A stretch of 64,000 bases of DNA, from contig UCGV01000026.1 of assembly GCA_900471925.1 (NCBI GenBank), positions 62,001 to 126,000 on the forward strand, written 5' to 3'. The translations under genes were made by a program, and so were the position numbers. Below, in pieces: positions 35,922-44,346 of this stretch; the stretch's first letter is position 1, and every line of letters starts with the position of its first letter. The stretch is from Hyphomicrobiales bacterium (GTDB lineage: Bacteria > Pseudomonadota > Alphaproteobacteria > Rhizobiales > Rhizobiaceae). Below the pieces are notes generated by a model. That model ran no database searches. It saw only the letters and a list, made by a program, of their open reading frames with translations, and had not been told where the DNA came from.

Positions 35922-37160
35922 TCAGTAGAGCAATCGCGTCCTGATCGTTCCCGGAATATCGCGCAGCGCCGCCAGAATGTTGTCGGCTGTCTCGGACACG
36001 CCCTCGGCTTCGATGACCACATAACCCGTATCGCCATGTGTCTGCAGGAATTCGGCGACGATATTCAGCCCGCGTGACGAGAAGATCTCGTTCAGCTGAA
36101 TGAGCATGCCGGGGCGGTTTTGGTGAACGTGGATGAAGCGCGTACCATTCGGGCGTTCGGGCAATTGCACCTGCGGAAAGTTGACCGCCCCCATCGTCGA
36201 ACCGATGTCGGAATATTCGACCAGCTTTCTGGAGACTTCCCCACCGATGCGCTCCTGGGCCTCTTCCGTCGAGCCGCCGATATGCGGTGTCAGGATGACA
36301 TTGCTCAAGCCCTGCAGCGGCGTTTCGAAACGCTCCTTGTTCGATGCCGGCTCCTTGGGGAAAACATCGACTGCGGCGCCCGCCAGATGGCCCTCTTTCA
36401 AGACCTTTGCGAGAGCATCGAGATCGACCACCGTACCGCGGGAATTGTTGATGAAGATCGCGCCCTTCTTCATGCGGCGCAGTTCGGTTTCGGTGATCAT
36501 ATTGTGCGTCGATGGCGTCTCCGGAACGTGCATCGTCACATAGTCGGAGATTTCCAGGAGCTCGCCGAGCGAAGCCATCGACTCCGAATTGCCGCGGCGC
36601 AGCCTGTCGGAGAGGTCGAAATAGCGCACCACCATGCCCATGCTTTCGGCAAGCGCGCTCAGCTGCGAGCCGATATTTCCGTAGCCGACGATCCCCAGGG
36701 TCTTTCCGCGCACTTCGCGGCTGCCTTCAGCGGATTTCTCCCACCCGCCCTGATGGGCGGAAGCCGAGCGCGGAAAAATCTGCCGCGTCAGCATGATGAT
36801 CTCGCCGATCACAAGTTCGGCCACCGAGCGCGTGTTCGAATAGGGCGCGTTGAAAACCGGGATGCCGCGACGGCGTGCCGCTTCCAGATCGACCTGGTTC
36901 GTGCCGACGGAAAAACAGCCCACAGCAATCAGCTTCCTGGCGGATTCGAAAATCTCTTCCGTCAGCTGCGTTCGCGAGCGAATGCCGATGATATGCGCAT
37001 CGGCGATATGGCTTTTGAGATCCTTGTCATCAAGCGCTTTCGGCAGATGCACGAGGTTGGTGTAGCCGCAGGACTTAAAATAATCCACGGCGCTCTGGCT
37101 GATGCCTTCAAGCAGAAGCACGGAAATTCGGTCACGCGGGAGGGAAAGCTGGAGAGGCAT
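35922..37160 (-). CDS. serA: D-3-phosphoglycerate dehydrogenase
   Basis: 412 residues, the size of E. coli-type SerA. NAD-binding motif GIVGYGNIGSQLSALAE, the catalytic Arg/Glu/His region (HIIGIRSRTQLTEEI, ASNKERFETPLQGLSNVILTPHIGGSTEEAQ) and a C-terminal ACT domain (RFIHVHQNRPGMLIQLNEI). First step of serine biosynthesis; the ACT domain usually gives serine feedback. Start at ATG 37160; the open frame upstream is untranslated leader. The probable housekeeping gene of this region. Confidence 0.94.
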   Translation of the reverse strand: MPLQLSLPRDRISVLLLEGISQSAVDYFKSCGYTNLVHLPKALDDKDLKSHIADAHIIGIRSRTQLTEEIFESARKLIAVGCFSVGTNQVDLEAARRRGIPVFNAPYSNTRSVAELVIGEIIMLTRQIFPRSASAHQGGWEKSAEGSREVRGKTLGIVGYGNIGSQLSALAESMGMVVRYFDLSDRLRRGNSESMASLGELLEISDYVTMHVPETPSTHNMITETELRRMKKGAIFINNSRGTVVDLDALAKVLKEGHLAGAAVDVFPKEPASNKERFETPLQGLSNVILTPHIGGSTEEAQERIGGEVSRKLVEYSDIGSTMGAVNFPQVQLPERPNGTRFIHVHQNRPGMLIQLNEIFSSRGLNIVAEFLQTHGDTGYVVIEAEGVSETADNILAALRDIPGTIRTRLLY

Positions 37161-37397
37161 GGCGATACTTTCGTTTTCCGAATCTAGGCAGGTCGATGTC
37201 ATCTGCGACGCATTACAACATGGCTTTGCGACCATCCGACGATCAGTGCAAGCGCAAATCCCGATATTCTCCGCTTCCATGAACACGCGCCCGGCCATGC
37301 TATGCCCTTCAAGCGAAGGACGCGCTCCACCAGCGTTGTCTACGTCACATATCCTTCATCATCCCCGGCTAGGCAGGCCGAAATCCGGAGACCGCCC

Positions 37398-38036
37398 ATG
37401 GACACCGCCACCCAGCCAAACCGCCCGAAGATCGCCGAAACCGTCATCCACCCGACGGCCGGCATCCGCGATTCCAGCATCGGCACATGCTGCGAGATCC
37501 TGGAGAACACAATTCTCCACACGGTCGAACTCGGCGACTACTCCTATATCGGCCAGCGCTGCATGCTCGGCGATGCCGTCATCGGCAAATTCTGCGCCAT
37601 CGCCGCAGAAGTCAGGATCGGCGCCCCTAATCACCCGATGGACCGCCCGTCCATGCACCGTTTCACCTATTGCCCGGAATATTATTCGGCCGATGCGGTG
37701 CGCGATCATGCCTTCTTCGCCGAGCGCAAGGCAGACCGCGCCATCATCGGCAATGATGTCTGGATCGGCCACGGCGTCATCGTGCTTCCGGGCGTCACCG
37801 TCGGAGACGGCGCAGTGCTGGCGGCCGGCGCCGTCGTCACCAGGGATGTGGAGCCCTACACCATCGTCGGCGGTGTTCCCGCCAAGGTGCTCCGCGAGCG
37901 CTTCTCGCGAAATGTCGCGGAAAAACTTAGCCTCATCGCCTGGTGGGACTGGCCCTTCGAGACCATCATGGAGCGGCTGGCGGACTTCCAGTCCAGCAAT
38001 ATCGAGGCCTTCTGCGAGCGCTGGTCGCAGCACTGA
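37398..38036 (+). CDS. Hexapeptide-repeat acetyltransferase (phosphonate-associated/xenobiotic acyltransferase-like)
   Basis: 212 residues of left-handed beta-helix with HPTAGIRDSSIG, YSYIGQRCMLGDAVIGKFC, NHPMDRPSMHRFTY (catalytic His region) and NDVWIGHGVIVLPGVTVGDG. The overall pattern recalls the hexapeptide transferase often found in phosphonate-utilisation loci, but no phn gene is visible here. Acetyl-CoA transfer to a small acceptor is likely. GGAG precedes the ATG; it is the first of three small plus-strand genes. Confidence 0.85.
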   Translation: MDTATQPNRPKIAETVIHPTAGIRDSSIGTCCEILENTILHTVELGDYSYIGQRCMLGDAVIGKFCAIAAEVRIGAPNHPMDRPSMHRFTYCPEYYSADAVRDHAFFAERKADRAIIGNDVWIGHGVIVLPGVTVGDGAVLAAGAVVTRDVEPYTIVGGVPAKVLRERFSRNVAEKLSLIAWWDWPFETIMERLADFQSSNIEAFCERWSQH

Positions 38037-38060
38037 TATCAATTGCAAGAAAGACGGATC

Positions 38061-38486
38061 ATGAGCGACGAGAGACACGAGCATAATGCCGCCTGCCATT
38101 GCGGCCGCGTCAAATTCCGCGTCCGGCTGGCGGATGAGTTCAACACGATCCGCCGCTGCACCTGCTCCTATTGCCGCATGCGCGGCGCGATCGCCGTCTC
38201 GGCCGAGCTCAAGGATATCGAATTCGTCGAGGGCGAAGACAATCTGACCCTCTACCAATTCAATACCGGCACCGCGAAACACTATTTCTGCAAGACCTGC
38301 GGCATCTACACCCACCACCAGCGCCGCTCGAACCCCAGCCAGTTCGGCATCAACGTCGCCTGCCTCGAAGGCGTCAGCCCCTTCGATTTTGCCGAAGTCC
38401 CGGTCTCGGACGGCGTTTCACATCCCTCGGATACCGGCACCGGGCCGAGGATCGCCGGGATATTGCGGTTCGAAGCCGCGACGTAA
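38061..38486 (+). CDS. GFA family (glutathione-dependent formaldehyde-activating-like) protein
   Basis: 141 residues with the zinc-binding cysteines of the family: CHCG, CTCSYC and CKTCG. Most members are not true formaldehyde-activating enzymes; they are small zinc proteins of unclear function. Lies 24 bases after the acetyltransferase. Confidence 0.9.
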   Translation: MSDERHEHNAACHCGRVKFRVRLADEFNTIRRCTCSYCRMRGAIAVSAELKDIEFVEGEDNLTLYQFNTGTAKHYFCKTCGIYTHHQRRSNPSQFGINVACLEGVSPFDFAEVPVSDGVSHPSDTGTGPRIAGILRFEAAT

Positions 38487-38544
38487 GGTGGTTGCGCCGA
38501 CGCGCTCTGACAGGCATTCTCACCATTAGAACAGGGAGGATGTC

Positions 38545-38904
38545 ATGCCGAAGATCCTGGGAATTGGCGGTGTGTTCTTCAGGGCAGCAAACCCTGCCGA
38601 CCTTGCCGCATGGTATCAAGAACACCTCGGCATTGACGACCTCTATAAATCCCTGTGGCACCAGGAAGCCGGCACGACGATATTCGGCCCCTTCTCCGCA
38701 GACTCCGACTATTTCGGAAGACCCGAACAGCAATGGATGATCAACTTCCGGGTCGATGATCTCGATGGGTTCATCGCAAATCTGACGGCAAGCGGCATCG
38801 CGGTGGAAACCCGGCCCGAATGGGACTCCGAAGTCGGCCGCTTTGCCCGCATTCATGATCCGGAAGGCAATCCGATCGAGCTCTGGGAGCCGCCGGCCGA
38901 TTAA
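38545..38904 (+). CDS. VOC family protein (glyoxalase/bleomycin-resistance fold)
   Basis: 119 residues: FFRAANPADLAAWYQEHLGID opens a typical vicinal-oxygen-chelate half, and IHDPEGNPIELWEP closes it with the metal-binding Glu. Substrate unknown. Follows the GFA gene by 58 bases and converges with copD. Confidence 0.9.
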   Translation: MPKILGIGGVFFRAANPADLAAWYQEHLGIDDLYKSLWHQEAGTTIFGPFSADSDYFGRPEQQWMINFRVDDLDGFIANLTASGIAVETRPEWDSEVGRFARIHDPEGNPIELWEPPAD

Positions 38905-38937
38905 TCGCGGTCCGTCGCACAGGCGTCGATATCGCCT

Positions 38938-39825
38938 CTACCCCGGAAACGGCTCCAGCGTCCCGAACCATGCGACAAGCGCCACGACGCCAGCTGCAAG
39001 CACCACTTCCGCCAGCGTCCCCACCACCAGCGCGCTTGCCGCCGATTTTGTCCGCCCCATGCGCGGCACCAGCCAGTAGCGATTGAAGACGGCGATCAGC
39101 ATCATCAGCAGCGCAAGCCCGATCTTTGCCGCAAGCAGCCGCTGATAGGCCACGCTCCAGTCCAGCGGCAGACCGCCGAGGATCAGCAGGCTGTTTGCCA
39201 CGCCGGAGAGGATGACCAGCGCCACCGCCGCATGTCCCGCGCGCGAAAAGCGGATCAGCGCCGTCAGCGCGTCGGCGCCGTCCGTCCGATCCCCGAGCCG
39301 TGAAAGAACCATCACGACAGGCACCAGCGCCCCGAGCCAGGCCCCGCCGGCCAGCACATGCAGCATGTCGTTTGCCCGGTGGAGAAGGCGCAAGCCGCCG
39401 CTGTTCATGGCAGCATGGCCCGTCAGCGCCAGGCCGCAGAGCAACAGGCCGGAGACAACTGCCGTAGCGGCAATTTTCCGGCGTCGCGGCACGCATGTCA
39501 CCGCAAGGAGAAGCACGGCAAAGAGAGCCTGCCAGATCCATGCAGTGCCGATGGAGGTTCCGGTCAGCATCGCCCCGATCACGCCCGCATCCAGCCCATC
39601 CGCCCAGCCGTCACCCAGCATGGCACTGCGCACCGGCAGCGATGCGAGGGTGGCGAGAACGATCAGCGCCACCGCCGCGATGCGCCAAAGCCGAAGCCTC
39701 GCCCAGAGGCTGCCGCTCAAACCTTCCGGCACCAGCAGCCACAGATAGGCCGCACTGCCCCAGAGGAACAGCGCGGCTCCATCGAAGACGAAGCGGCAGA
39801 GGATGTTGGCGGCGTCAGGTGTCAT
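38938..39825 (-). CDS. copD: Copper resistance protein CopD
   Basis: 295 residues, eight hydrophobic helices, with LTGHAAMN, HRANDMLHVLAGGAWLGAL and the C-terminal helix bundle of CopD (FNRYWLVP). Moves copper across the inner membrane in partnership with CopC. Starts 13 bases after the copC stop. ATG 39825 chosen; the open frame upstream overlaps copC. Confidence 0.9.
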   Translation of the reverse strand: MTPDAANILCRFVFDGAALFLWGSAAYLWLLVPEGLSGSLWARLRLWRIAAVALIVLATLASLPVRSAMLGDGWADGLDAGVIGAMLTGTSIGTAWIWQALFAVLLLAVTCVPRRRKIAATAVVSGLLLCGLALTGHAAMNSGGLRLLHRANDMLHVLAGGAWLGALVPVVMVLSRLGDRTDGADALTALIRFSRAGHAAVALVILSGVANSLLILGGLPLDWSVAYQRLLAAKIGLALLMMLIAVFNRYWLVPRMGRTKSAASALVVGTLAEVVLAAGVVALVAWFGTLEPFPG

Positions 39826-39838
39826 CGGGCCAGCAGCA

Positions 39839-40201
39839 TCAGGGCGTGACGGTGAAGGAGAACGTGCCCTGCGTCTTGTGCCCGTCGGTCGAAAGCACAT
39901 GCCAGTCCACCGTATAGCTTCCGGGCGCCAGTGTGCCGGAAACCGGCGCCATCAGCACCTTGTCGCCGCCCTCGAGCATGGTATCGCCGAGCTTCACCTC
40001 GCCCTTGTCCGGCCCGGTCACCGTGAGCCCGCTGAACTTCAGGTTCAACTCCTCGGTGAAGGTCAGATCGATCTCGCTTGGAGATGCGATGGAAGCCTTG
40101 TCGGCCGGGGTGGAGCTTGCCAGATGCGCATGGGCGAATGCCTGTCCGGCAAGGGCGAGGCTGGCAAGGGCGGCGAATGGGAGAATACGGGTCAGTGACA
40201 T
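39839..40201 (-). CDS. copC: Periplasmic copper-binding protein CopC
   Basis: 120 residues with signal peptide ending AFA, so the mature protein starts HAHLASSTPAD with the N-terminal His copper ligand; the second half has DWHVLSTDGHKTQG with the other Cu(II)-site residues. Delivers periplasmic copper to CopD. The reading frame extends upstream into a palindromic repeat, which is not coding. Confidence 0.93.
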   Translation of the reverse strand: MSLTRILPFAALASLALAGQAFAHAHLASSTPADKASIASPSEIDLTFTEELNLKFSGLTVTGPDKGEVKLGDTMLEGGDKVLMAPVSGTLAPGSYTVDWHVLSTDGHKTQGTFSFTVTP

Positions 40202-40350
40202 CGGACTTTGCCTTTCATGTGATGTGAGATAGGCGACGGCACGTTCGCCATTCGCCCTTGTAGACAGGCACGGCGCGAGTTTATTCCTCGCGTTACAGCT
40301 GTTTGTTGAGGAGGCTCGTTGTGGGATGGACGTCATCCAAACCTTCCAGC

Positions 40351-40423
40351 CGTCATCCTCGGGCTTGTCCCGAGGATCTGCTGTGGGCCGTTGTAGATCT
40401 TTGGGACAAGCCCGAGGATGACG
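40351..40423. repeat. Inverted-repeat intergenic element (RIME/REP-like)
   Basis: A 21-bp arm (40351-40371) is perfectly complementary to 40403-40423; the left arm is itself near-palindromic (CCTCGGG-CTTGT-CCCGAGG). Sequences of this kind recur between genes in rhizobia. It lies between copC and the PCuAC gene and could fold in the transcript. Confidence 0.75.
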
Positions 40424-40476
40424 AATAAGGAGGTGTCGCACCTCCCTCCGGCGCCACCAATGAAGCCTCACCCACC

Positions 40477-41370
40477 TCATTGCCCATGCCCCGCATGGCC
40501 ACCCTGCCCGGCATCGCCAGCCTCAGCGGCCATCACCACCGTGCCCTGAAAGCTCGCAAACAGCGCCAGCACCTTCGGGTCGAGCCCGGCCTCGGCCGCC
40601 GTTAGATCCGCCGCCAGCCCGGCCGCATCACCGGCCGAAAGCCCCGCCTTCTCCAGTGAGGCTGTTTCCTTGATCGCATCGCCGCTGCAGAGCACCACGT
40701 TCCAGCCATGATGCCCCTTTCTCAGAAGCGCCCGGCCGCCATGCCCATCCTGCTGCCAGCCGGCGATCGCCCAGTCGCCCTTCACGACAACGGGCAGGAT
40801 GGTCAGCGGCTTGTCCGGCCGCTCGAACATCGTCTTCAGCACCGCCGGAATGGCCTCTTCCGGTGGCGGCCCGGACATATCCATGCCTGGCATATCCATC
40901 ACCATATCAGCGCCGCTACCAACCACGCCGATATCATCCAGCGGCCCGGCAATCCGGCCGACAGCGAAATCAACCGCGACATCGCCAGCCTTCTCGAAGC
41001 GCAGCGCGGCCCGGATCGTCTCGCCCTGCTTGAAGGGCTGCGTCACATCCTGAAACATCAGGTGGTAATCCGGCTCAAGCGTCACCGTTTGGCCGGCGCC
41101 TATGGCAAGCCCGCCTTTCAGCTCGCGCATCGTCATCACACCATTGGCCATCGTCATCTGGTGCAGTTGCACGCTCTTTGCCCTATCGGAGCTTGCCCCG
41201 ATCAGCCTGTCCGCCACGCCGCCGCTATTGGTGATCGTCAGGTAGCCGTCGCCGACCTTGGCCCCCGGCAGCATGGAATGCGAGGCCGCGTGCTCGATGC
41301 GGATATCGCCTTGCGCCGCCGCAGCGCTTGCGATCAGCAGGCCGAAGAGAAGAGAGAATATCGTCTTCAT
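40477..41370 (-). CDS. Periplasmic copper chaperone PCuAC fused to a copper-uptake-associated domain
   Basis: 297 residues. Signal peptide (KTIFSLLFGLLIASAAAAQG) is followed by a PCuAC domain with the exact Cu(I) motif H-X10-M-X21-H-X-M (from VQLHQM to DYHLM). After a Met/Pro linker (DMPGMDMSGPPPEE) comes a second domain (IPAVLKTMFERPDKP, WAIAGWQQDGHGGRALLRK) seen in proteins named copper uptake system-associated; the tail is His/Gly-rich. Probably carries copper for insertion into oxidases or for uptake. Starts after GAGGAGG; MM start is ambiguous by one codon. Confidence 0.88.
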   Translation of the reverse strand: MKTIFSLLFGLLIASAAAAQGDIRIEHAASHSMLPGAKVGDGYLTITNSGGVADRLIGASSDRAKSVQLHQMTMANGVMTMRELKGGLAIGAGQTVTLEPDYHLMFQDVTQPFKQGETIRAALRFEKAGDVAVDFAVGRIAGPLDDIGVVGSGADMVMDMPGMDMSGPPPEEAIPAVLKTMFERPDKPLTILPVVVKGDWAIAGWQQDGHGGRALLRKGHHGWNVVLCSGDAIKETASLEKAGLSAGDAAGLAADLTAAEAGLDPKVLALFASFQGTVVMAAEAGDAGQGGHAGHGQ

Positions 41371-41380
41371 CATCCCCTCC

Positions 41381-42751
41381 TCAGGCAAAGGCGCGCTTCA
41401 AGGGCGGCACGAAGCGGATCACCACCTGGTCGAAGGCGATCATCAGCGCGATCGCCAGCCCGCTCATCGGAAAGGCGACGGCGAAGGCCAGCACGATCAC
41501 CCAGAGCCCGAAATAGACCGAGCGCTGCGGCGGCATGGGTGGCACGCCGAGCCTTCCGGCAGGCCGCCTTTTCCACCACATGACGATGCCGGTGACACAG
41601 GAAAGGATGATCGCCAGGCAGGTCGCCAGCATCAGAAACTGGTTGAAGCGGCCGAATTCCTGCCCCTGATGTACATTGATGCCCCATTCGATTGCCCGGC
41701 CGAGAAACGGATATTGCCCGAAGGAGAGATCGACCAGCACCTTGCCGGAATATTGGTCGATATGGACGGTACGTTCCTTCGCCAGATCCTCGGGATAGAC
41801 AGCCGCCGTATAGACGCCGGTCTCGCTGCCCGGAATGGCAAGGTCGAAACCCGGCGCCATGCCAATCTCCCTGGCGATTTCGGCTGCCCGGTCGAGGCCG
41901 ATCGGCGCCTTCCCCTGCGCCTCCGCAATCTCCGAAAGCGGCACCGGCGCCCGCTCGACGATCCAGCCCGCCTTGGGCAGGATATCCTGCGTCACTTTCT
42001 GCGATTTCGGCACATCATCCCAGAGCTGCACCGGATAGCCGAGATCATGGCTCGTCAGCCACGCATTGACATTGCCGCCCCAATAGCCCGACCAGGGCAT
42101 GCCGGTCAGCGCCATGAAGAAAATCAGGATGGCGGCAAAGGCACCGGTCACCGCATGCAGATCGCGCCAGAACACCCGCCGCGATGGCGTACCGCGCACG
42201 CTCACCACCCCGCCCGTCTGCCGGCGCGGCCACCAGAGATAGATGCCGGTCGCAACCAGCACCATGGCAAAGCCGCCCGTGATCTCGATCAGCTTGTTCG
42301 GCGCAGCACCGAAGAGCGCGAGGCTGTGGATGTGCTTGACGACGGTGTTGAATTCCTCGTTCGTCCCGACCGTATCCAGCACCTTGCCATCATAGGGATT
42401 GACGAAAACCAGCGTCGAGCCGCCATCGGTGGAAACGGTGACGATAGCCGAGCGATCAAGCGCCGCCGGCTCCTTGTAGGAACTGGCGACCGAACCGGGC
42501 ACGGCAGCGGCCGCAACGTCGGCAATCCGCTGCGGTGATAGCGCTTCACCTTCGGGCTGCACGATGTAGCGATAGGCAAAGACCGTATCGTTGATCTCAT
42601 CCTTGAAGAGATAGAGCGAGCCGGTAATGGCAAGGTTCAGCAGGAAGGGAATGGTGAGAAGGCCGGCAAAGAAATGCCAGCGCCAGATGGCACGATAGAG
42701 CGAAACGCCTGGTGCGGCGTCCTCTGCCTCGATGGCAGCGATGGAAGACAT
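41381..42751 (-). CDS. PepSY-associated transmembrane protein
   Basis: 456 residues, with four main helices and PepSY-like periplasmic domains. Signatures WRWHFFAGLLTIPFLLNLAITGSLYL at the N-terminus, VKHIHSLALFG, HAVTGAFAAILIFFMALTGMPWSGYWG and INVHQGQEFG match PiuB/PepSY-TM proteins, which are probably membrane reductases for metal uptake. In this copper island it may reduce Cu(II) before capture by the PCuAC protein encoded 10 bases downstream. Confidence 0.88.
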   Translation of the reverse strand: MSSIAAIEAEDAAPGVSLYRAIWRWHFFAGLLTIPFLLNLAITGSLYLFKDEINDTVFAYRYIVQPEGEALSPQRIADVAAAAVPGSVASSYKEPAALDRSAIVTVSTDGGSTLVFVNPYDGKVLDTVGTNEEFNTVVKHIHSLALFGAAPNKLIEITGGFAMVLVATGIYLWWPRRQTGGVVSVRGTPSRRVFWRDLHAVTGAFAAILIFFMALTGMPWSGYWGGNVNAWLTSHDLGYPVQLWDDVPKSQKVTQDILPKAGWIVERAPVPLSEIAEAQGKAPIGLDRAAEIAREIGMAPGFDLAIPGSETGVYTAAVYPEDLAKERTVHIDQYSGKVLVDLSFGQYPFLGRAIEWGINVHQGQEFGRFNQFLMLATCLAIILSCVTGIVMWWKRRPAGRLGVPPMPPQRSVYFGLWVIVLAFAVAFPMSGLAIALMIAFDQVVIRFVPPLKRAFA

Positions 42752-42841
42752 GAATTTGGGTCCGGATCCGGGACCGGCAGCGCTTCGGGCTTACCGGCCG
42801 TGATTGCAAGACGCATCAGGGGCCGTGGCCGCGATGCGGGT

Positions 42842-43249
42842 TCAGGCAGGGATCGGATAAGCAGGCGGGGCGCGCGGCCCGGTATTCGGCGGGAAAAGCT
42901 GACGATGGAAGGCCTCGACACGGCGCGGCAACTCGACCGAAACGGCAAAGCCGATGCGCGCGCCGGTGACATCGGCAGGCTGCGGCAGAAGCACGGATGC
43001 GGTGATACGGCAGGCTTCGCACGGGTTGAGATGCGCGATCTTGCCATGTTCCTTGCCGTAGTCGTCGACGACGGTGACGCAGAGCGTCGGCAGCGTGCCG
43101 TCAGGCAGCACATATTGGGCAAGGGCGGCCGGACTGAGACTATCTTCGGCAAGGGCGGGCACCTGATGCGCGAAACCGACGAAGACGAGCGCGATGGCGC
43201 ACAGAATGCGCACCAGCCATTGCTCGATCCTGTCAAATCGACGTTGCAT
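42842..43249 (-). CDS. Secreted hypothetical protein with CxxC, first gene of the copper island
   Basis: 135 residues, not assigned to a family. Signal peptide or anchor (WLVRILCAIALVFVGFAHQVPALA), then a small domain with LCVTVVDDYGKEHGKIAHLNPCEACRI; the CEAC pair preceded by His suggests metal binding. Pro-rich C-terminus. It lies 90 bases upstream of the PepSY gene on the same strand and is likely co-expressed. Confidence 0.68.
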   Translation of the reverse strand: MQRRFDRIEQWLVRILCAIALVFVGFAHQVPALAEDSLSPAALAQYVLPDGTLPTLCVTVVDDYGKEHGKIAHLNPCEACRITASVLLPQPADVTGARIGFAVSVELPRRVEAFHRQLFPPNTGPRAPPAYPIPA

Positions 43250-43345
43250 CGTTCCCCTGCCCTTGAGGCCCTACCCCGAGGTATCGAATCCCTGATAGCC
43301 GCATCTGCGCCAAAGCTCAATGCGACATTGGTGCCGGATCGAAGA

Positions 43346-44242
43346 CTAATCCTCGAACAGCGAAAACGCCATCAGCTCCCCGATAAAGTCGGTGACGATG
43401 CGCGATGGCTGCCGGTTCGGCGGCAGAAGCAGCAGCGTGCGGAAATGCACCGCCGGCTCGAAGGGCCTGAGCGACAGGCCATTTCCGAGATAGGGCTCGG
43501 CCGTCATCGGGCTCACCATGCCCACGCCGAGACCGGCCTGCACCATGGCGCAGATCGTCGTCGAATAGGGCGTTTCCAGCACCATCTTCGGCTTGATGCC
43601 ACGCTCGGCAAAAATCCTGTCCGCCTCCCGCCGCGTCGTATCCTCCGGCGCCAGCGCGAGGAAGGATTGCCCGTCGAGATCTTCGGGCCTGATCACGTCT
43701 CGCGCCTCCAGCGGATGTCCCGAGGGCAGCGCGATCGCCGCCCGGTGGCTGGCAAAATCCCGTGCCTCGACACCCGTCACGTCGATCTCGTCTGCTGCAA
43801 GCCCCACATCGAACTGTCCATCGGCGATGAGATCCTTGACGACGGAAGAGAGAGGCGCAAGCACCGTGATCGCCACATCGGGATGACGCGTGTGGAAGGC
43901 GCGGAGTGCGAGCGGCAGCACATTGGTGCTGAGTGCGGAAAGACAGGCAATGCGGATTTCCCCCGAGCCGAAATCGCGAATACGCGCCGCCGCGCTCCTG
44001 AGGTGGATGAGCCCGGCAAACGATCCCTCCACCTCGCGGAAGAACAGCTGCCCCTCCGCCGTCGCCACCATGCGCCCCTTGATCCGGTCGAACAGCGCAA
44101 AGCCGATTACCCGCTCCAGTTCCTGGATCGCCTTGCTGACCGCCGGCTGCGAGATCCTTAGAACCTCGGCCGCCCGCGAGGTCGTGCCATTGGTCATCAG
44201 CGCATGAAAAACTTCGATCTGCCTGATATTCAAGGGGCGCAA
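43346..44242 (-). CDS. LysR family transcriptional regulator
   Basis: 298 residues: N-terminal winged helix (MRPLNIRQIEVFHALMTNG, SRAAEVLRISQPAVSKAIQELE) and a periplasmic-binding-protein-like effector domain. Divergent from the PLP-dependent lyase, its probable target. Confidence 0.92.
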   Translation of the reverse strand: MRPLNIRQIEVFHALMTNGTTSRAAEVLRISQPAVSKAIQELERVIGFALFDRIKGRMVATAEGQLFFREVEGSFAGLIHLRSAAARIRDFGSGEIRIACLSALSTNVLPLALRAFHTRHPDVAITVLAPLSSVVKDLIADGQFDVGLAADEIDVTGVEARDFASHRAAIALPSGHPLEARDVIRPEDLDGQSFLALAPEDTTRREADRIFAERGIKPKMVLETPYSTTICAMVQAGLGVGMVSPMTAEPYLGNGLSLRPFEPAVHFRTLLLLPPNRQPSRIVTDFIGELMAFSLFED

Positions 44243-44346
44243 ACCTATAACCTGAAGGAATAGACTCCAGTAATCTTGATATTGGACGGAATAGCAAGCC
44301 GCATGCTCTAATCCCTTTCAGAGAGAGATCGAAAGGGAAGCCGCAG
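44243..44346. promoter_or_regulatory. Divergent LysR/lyase promoter region
   Basis: 104 bases with a direct repeat GGAATAG at 44258-44264 and 44289-44295 (31 bases apart, about three helical turns), candidate LysR contacts. AAGGGAAG precedes the lyase start. Confidence 0.4.

Noticed and set aside
36120..37187. 355-codon plus-strand frame
   Set aside because: Antisense to serA.
43250..44346. Possible SAM-type riboswitch before the sulfur-amino-acid lyase
   Set aside because: The leader is only about 100 bases, shared with a divergent LysR gene, and I see no conserved riboswitch core.
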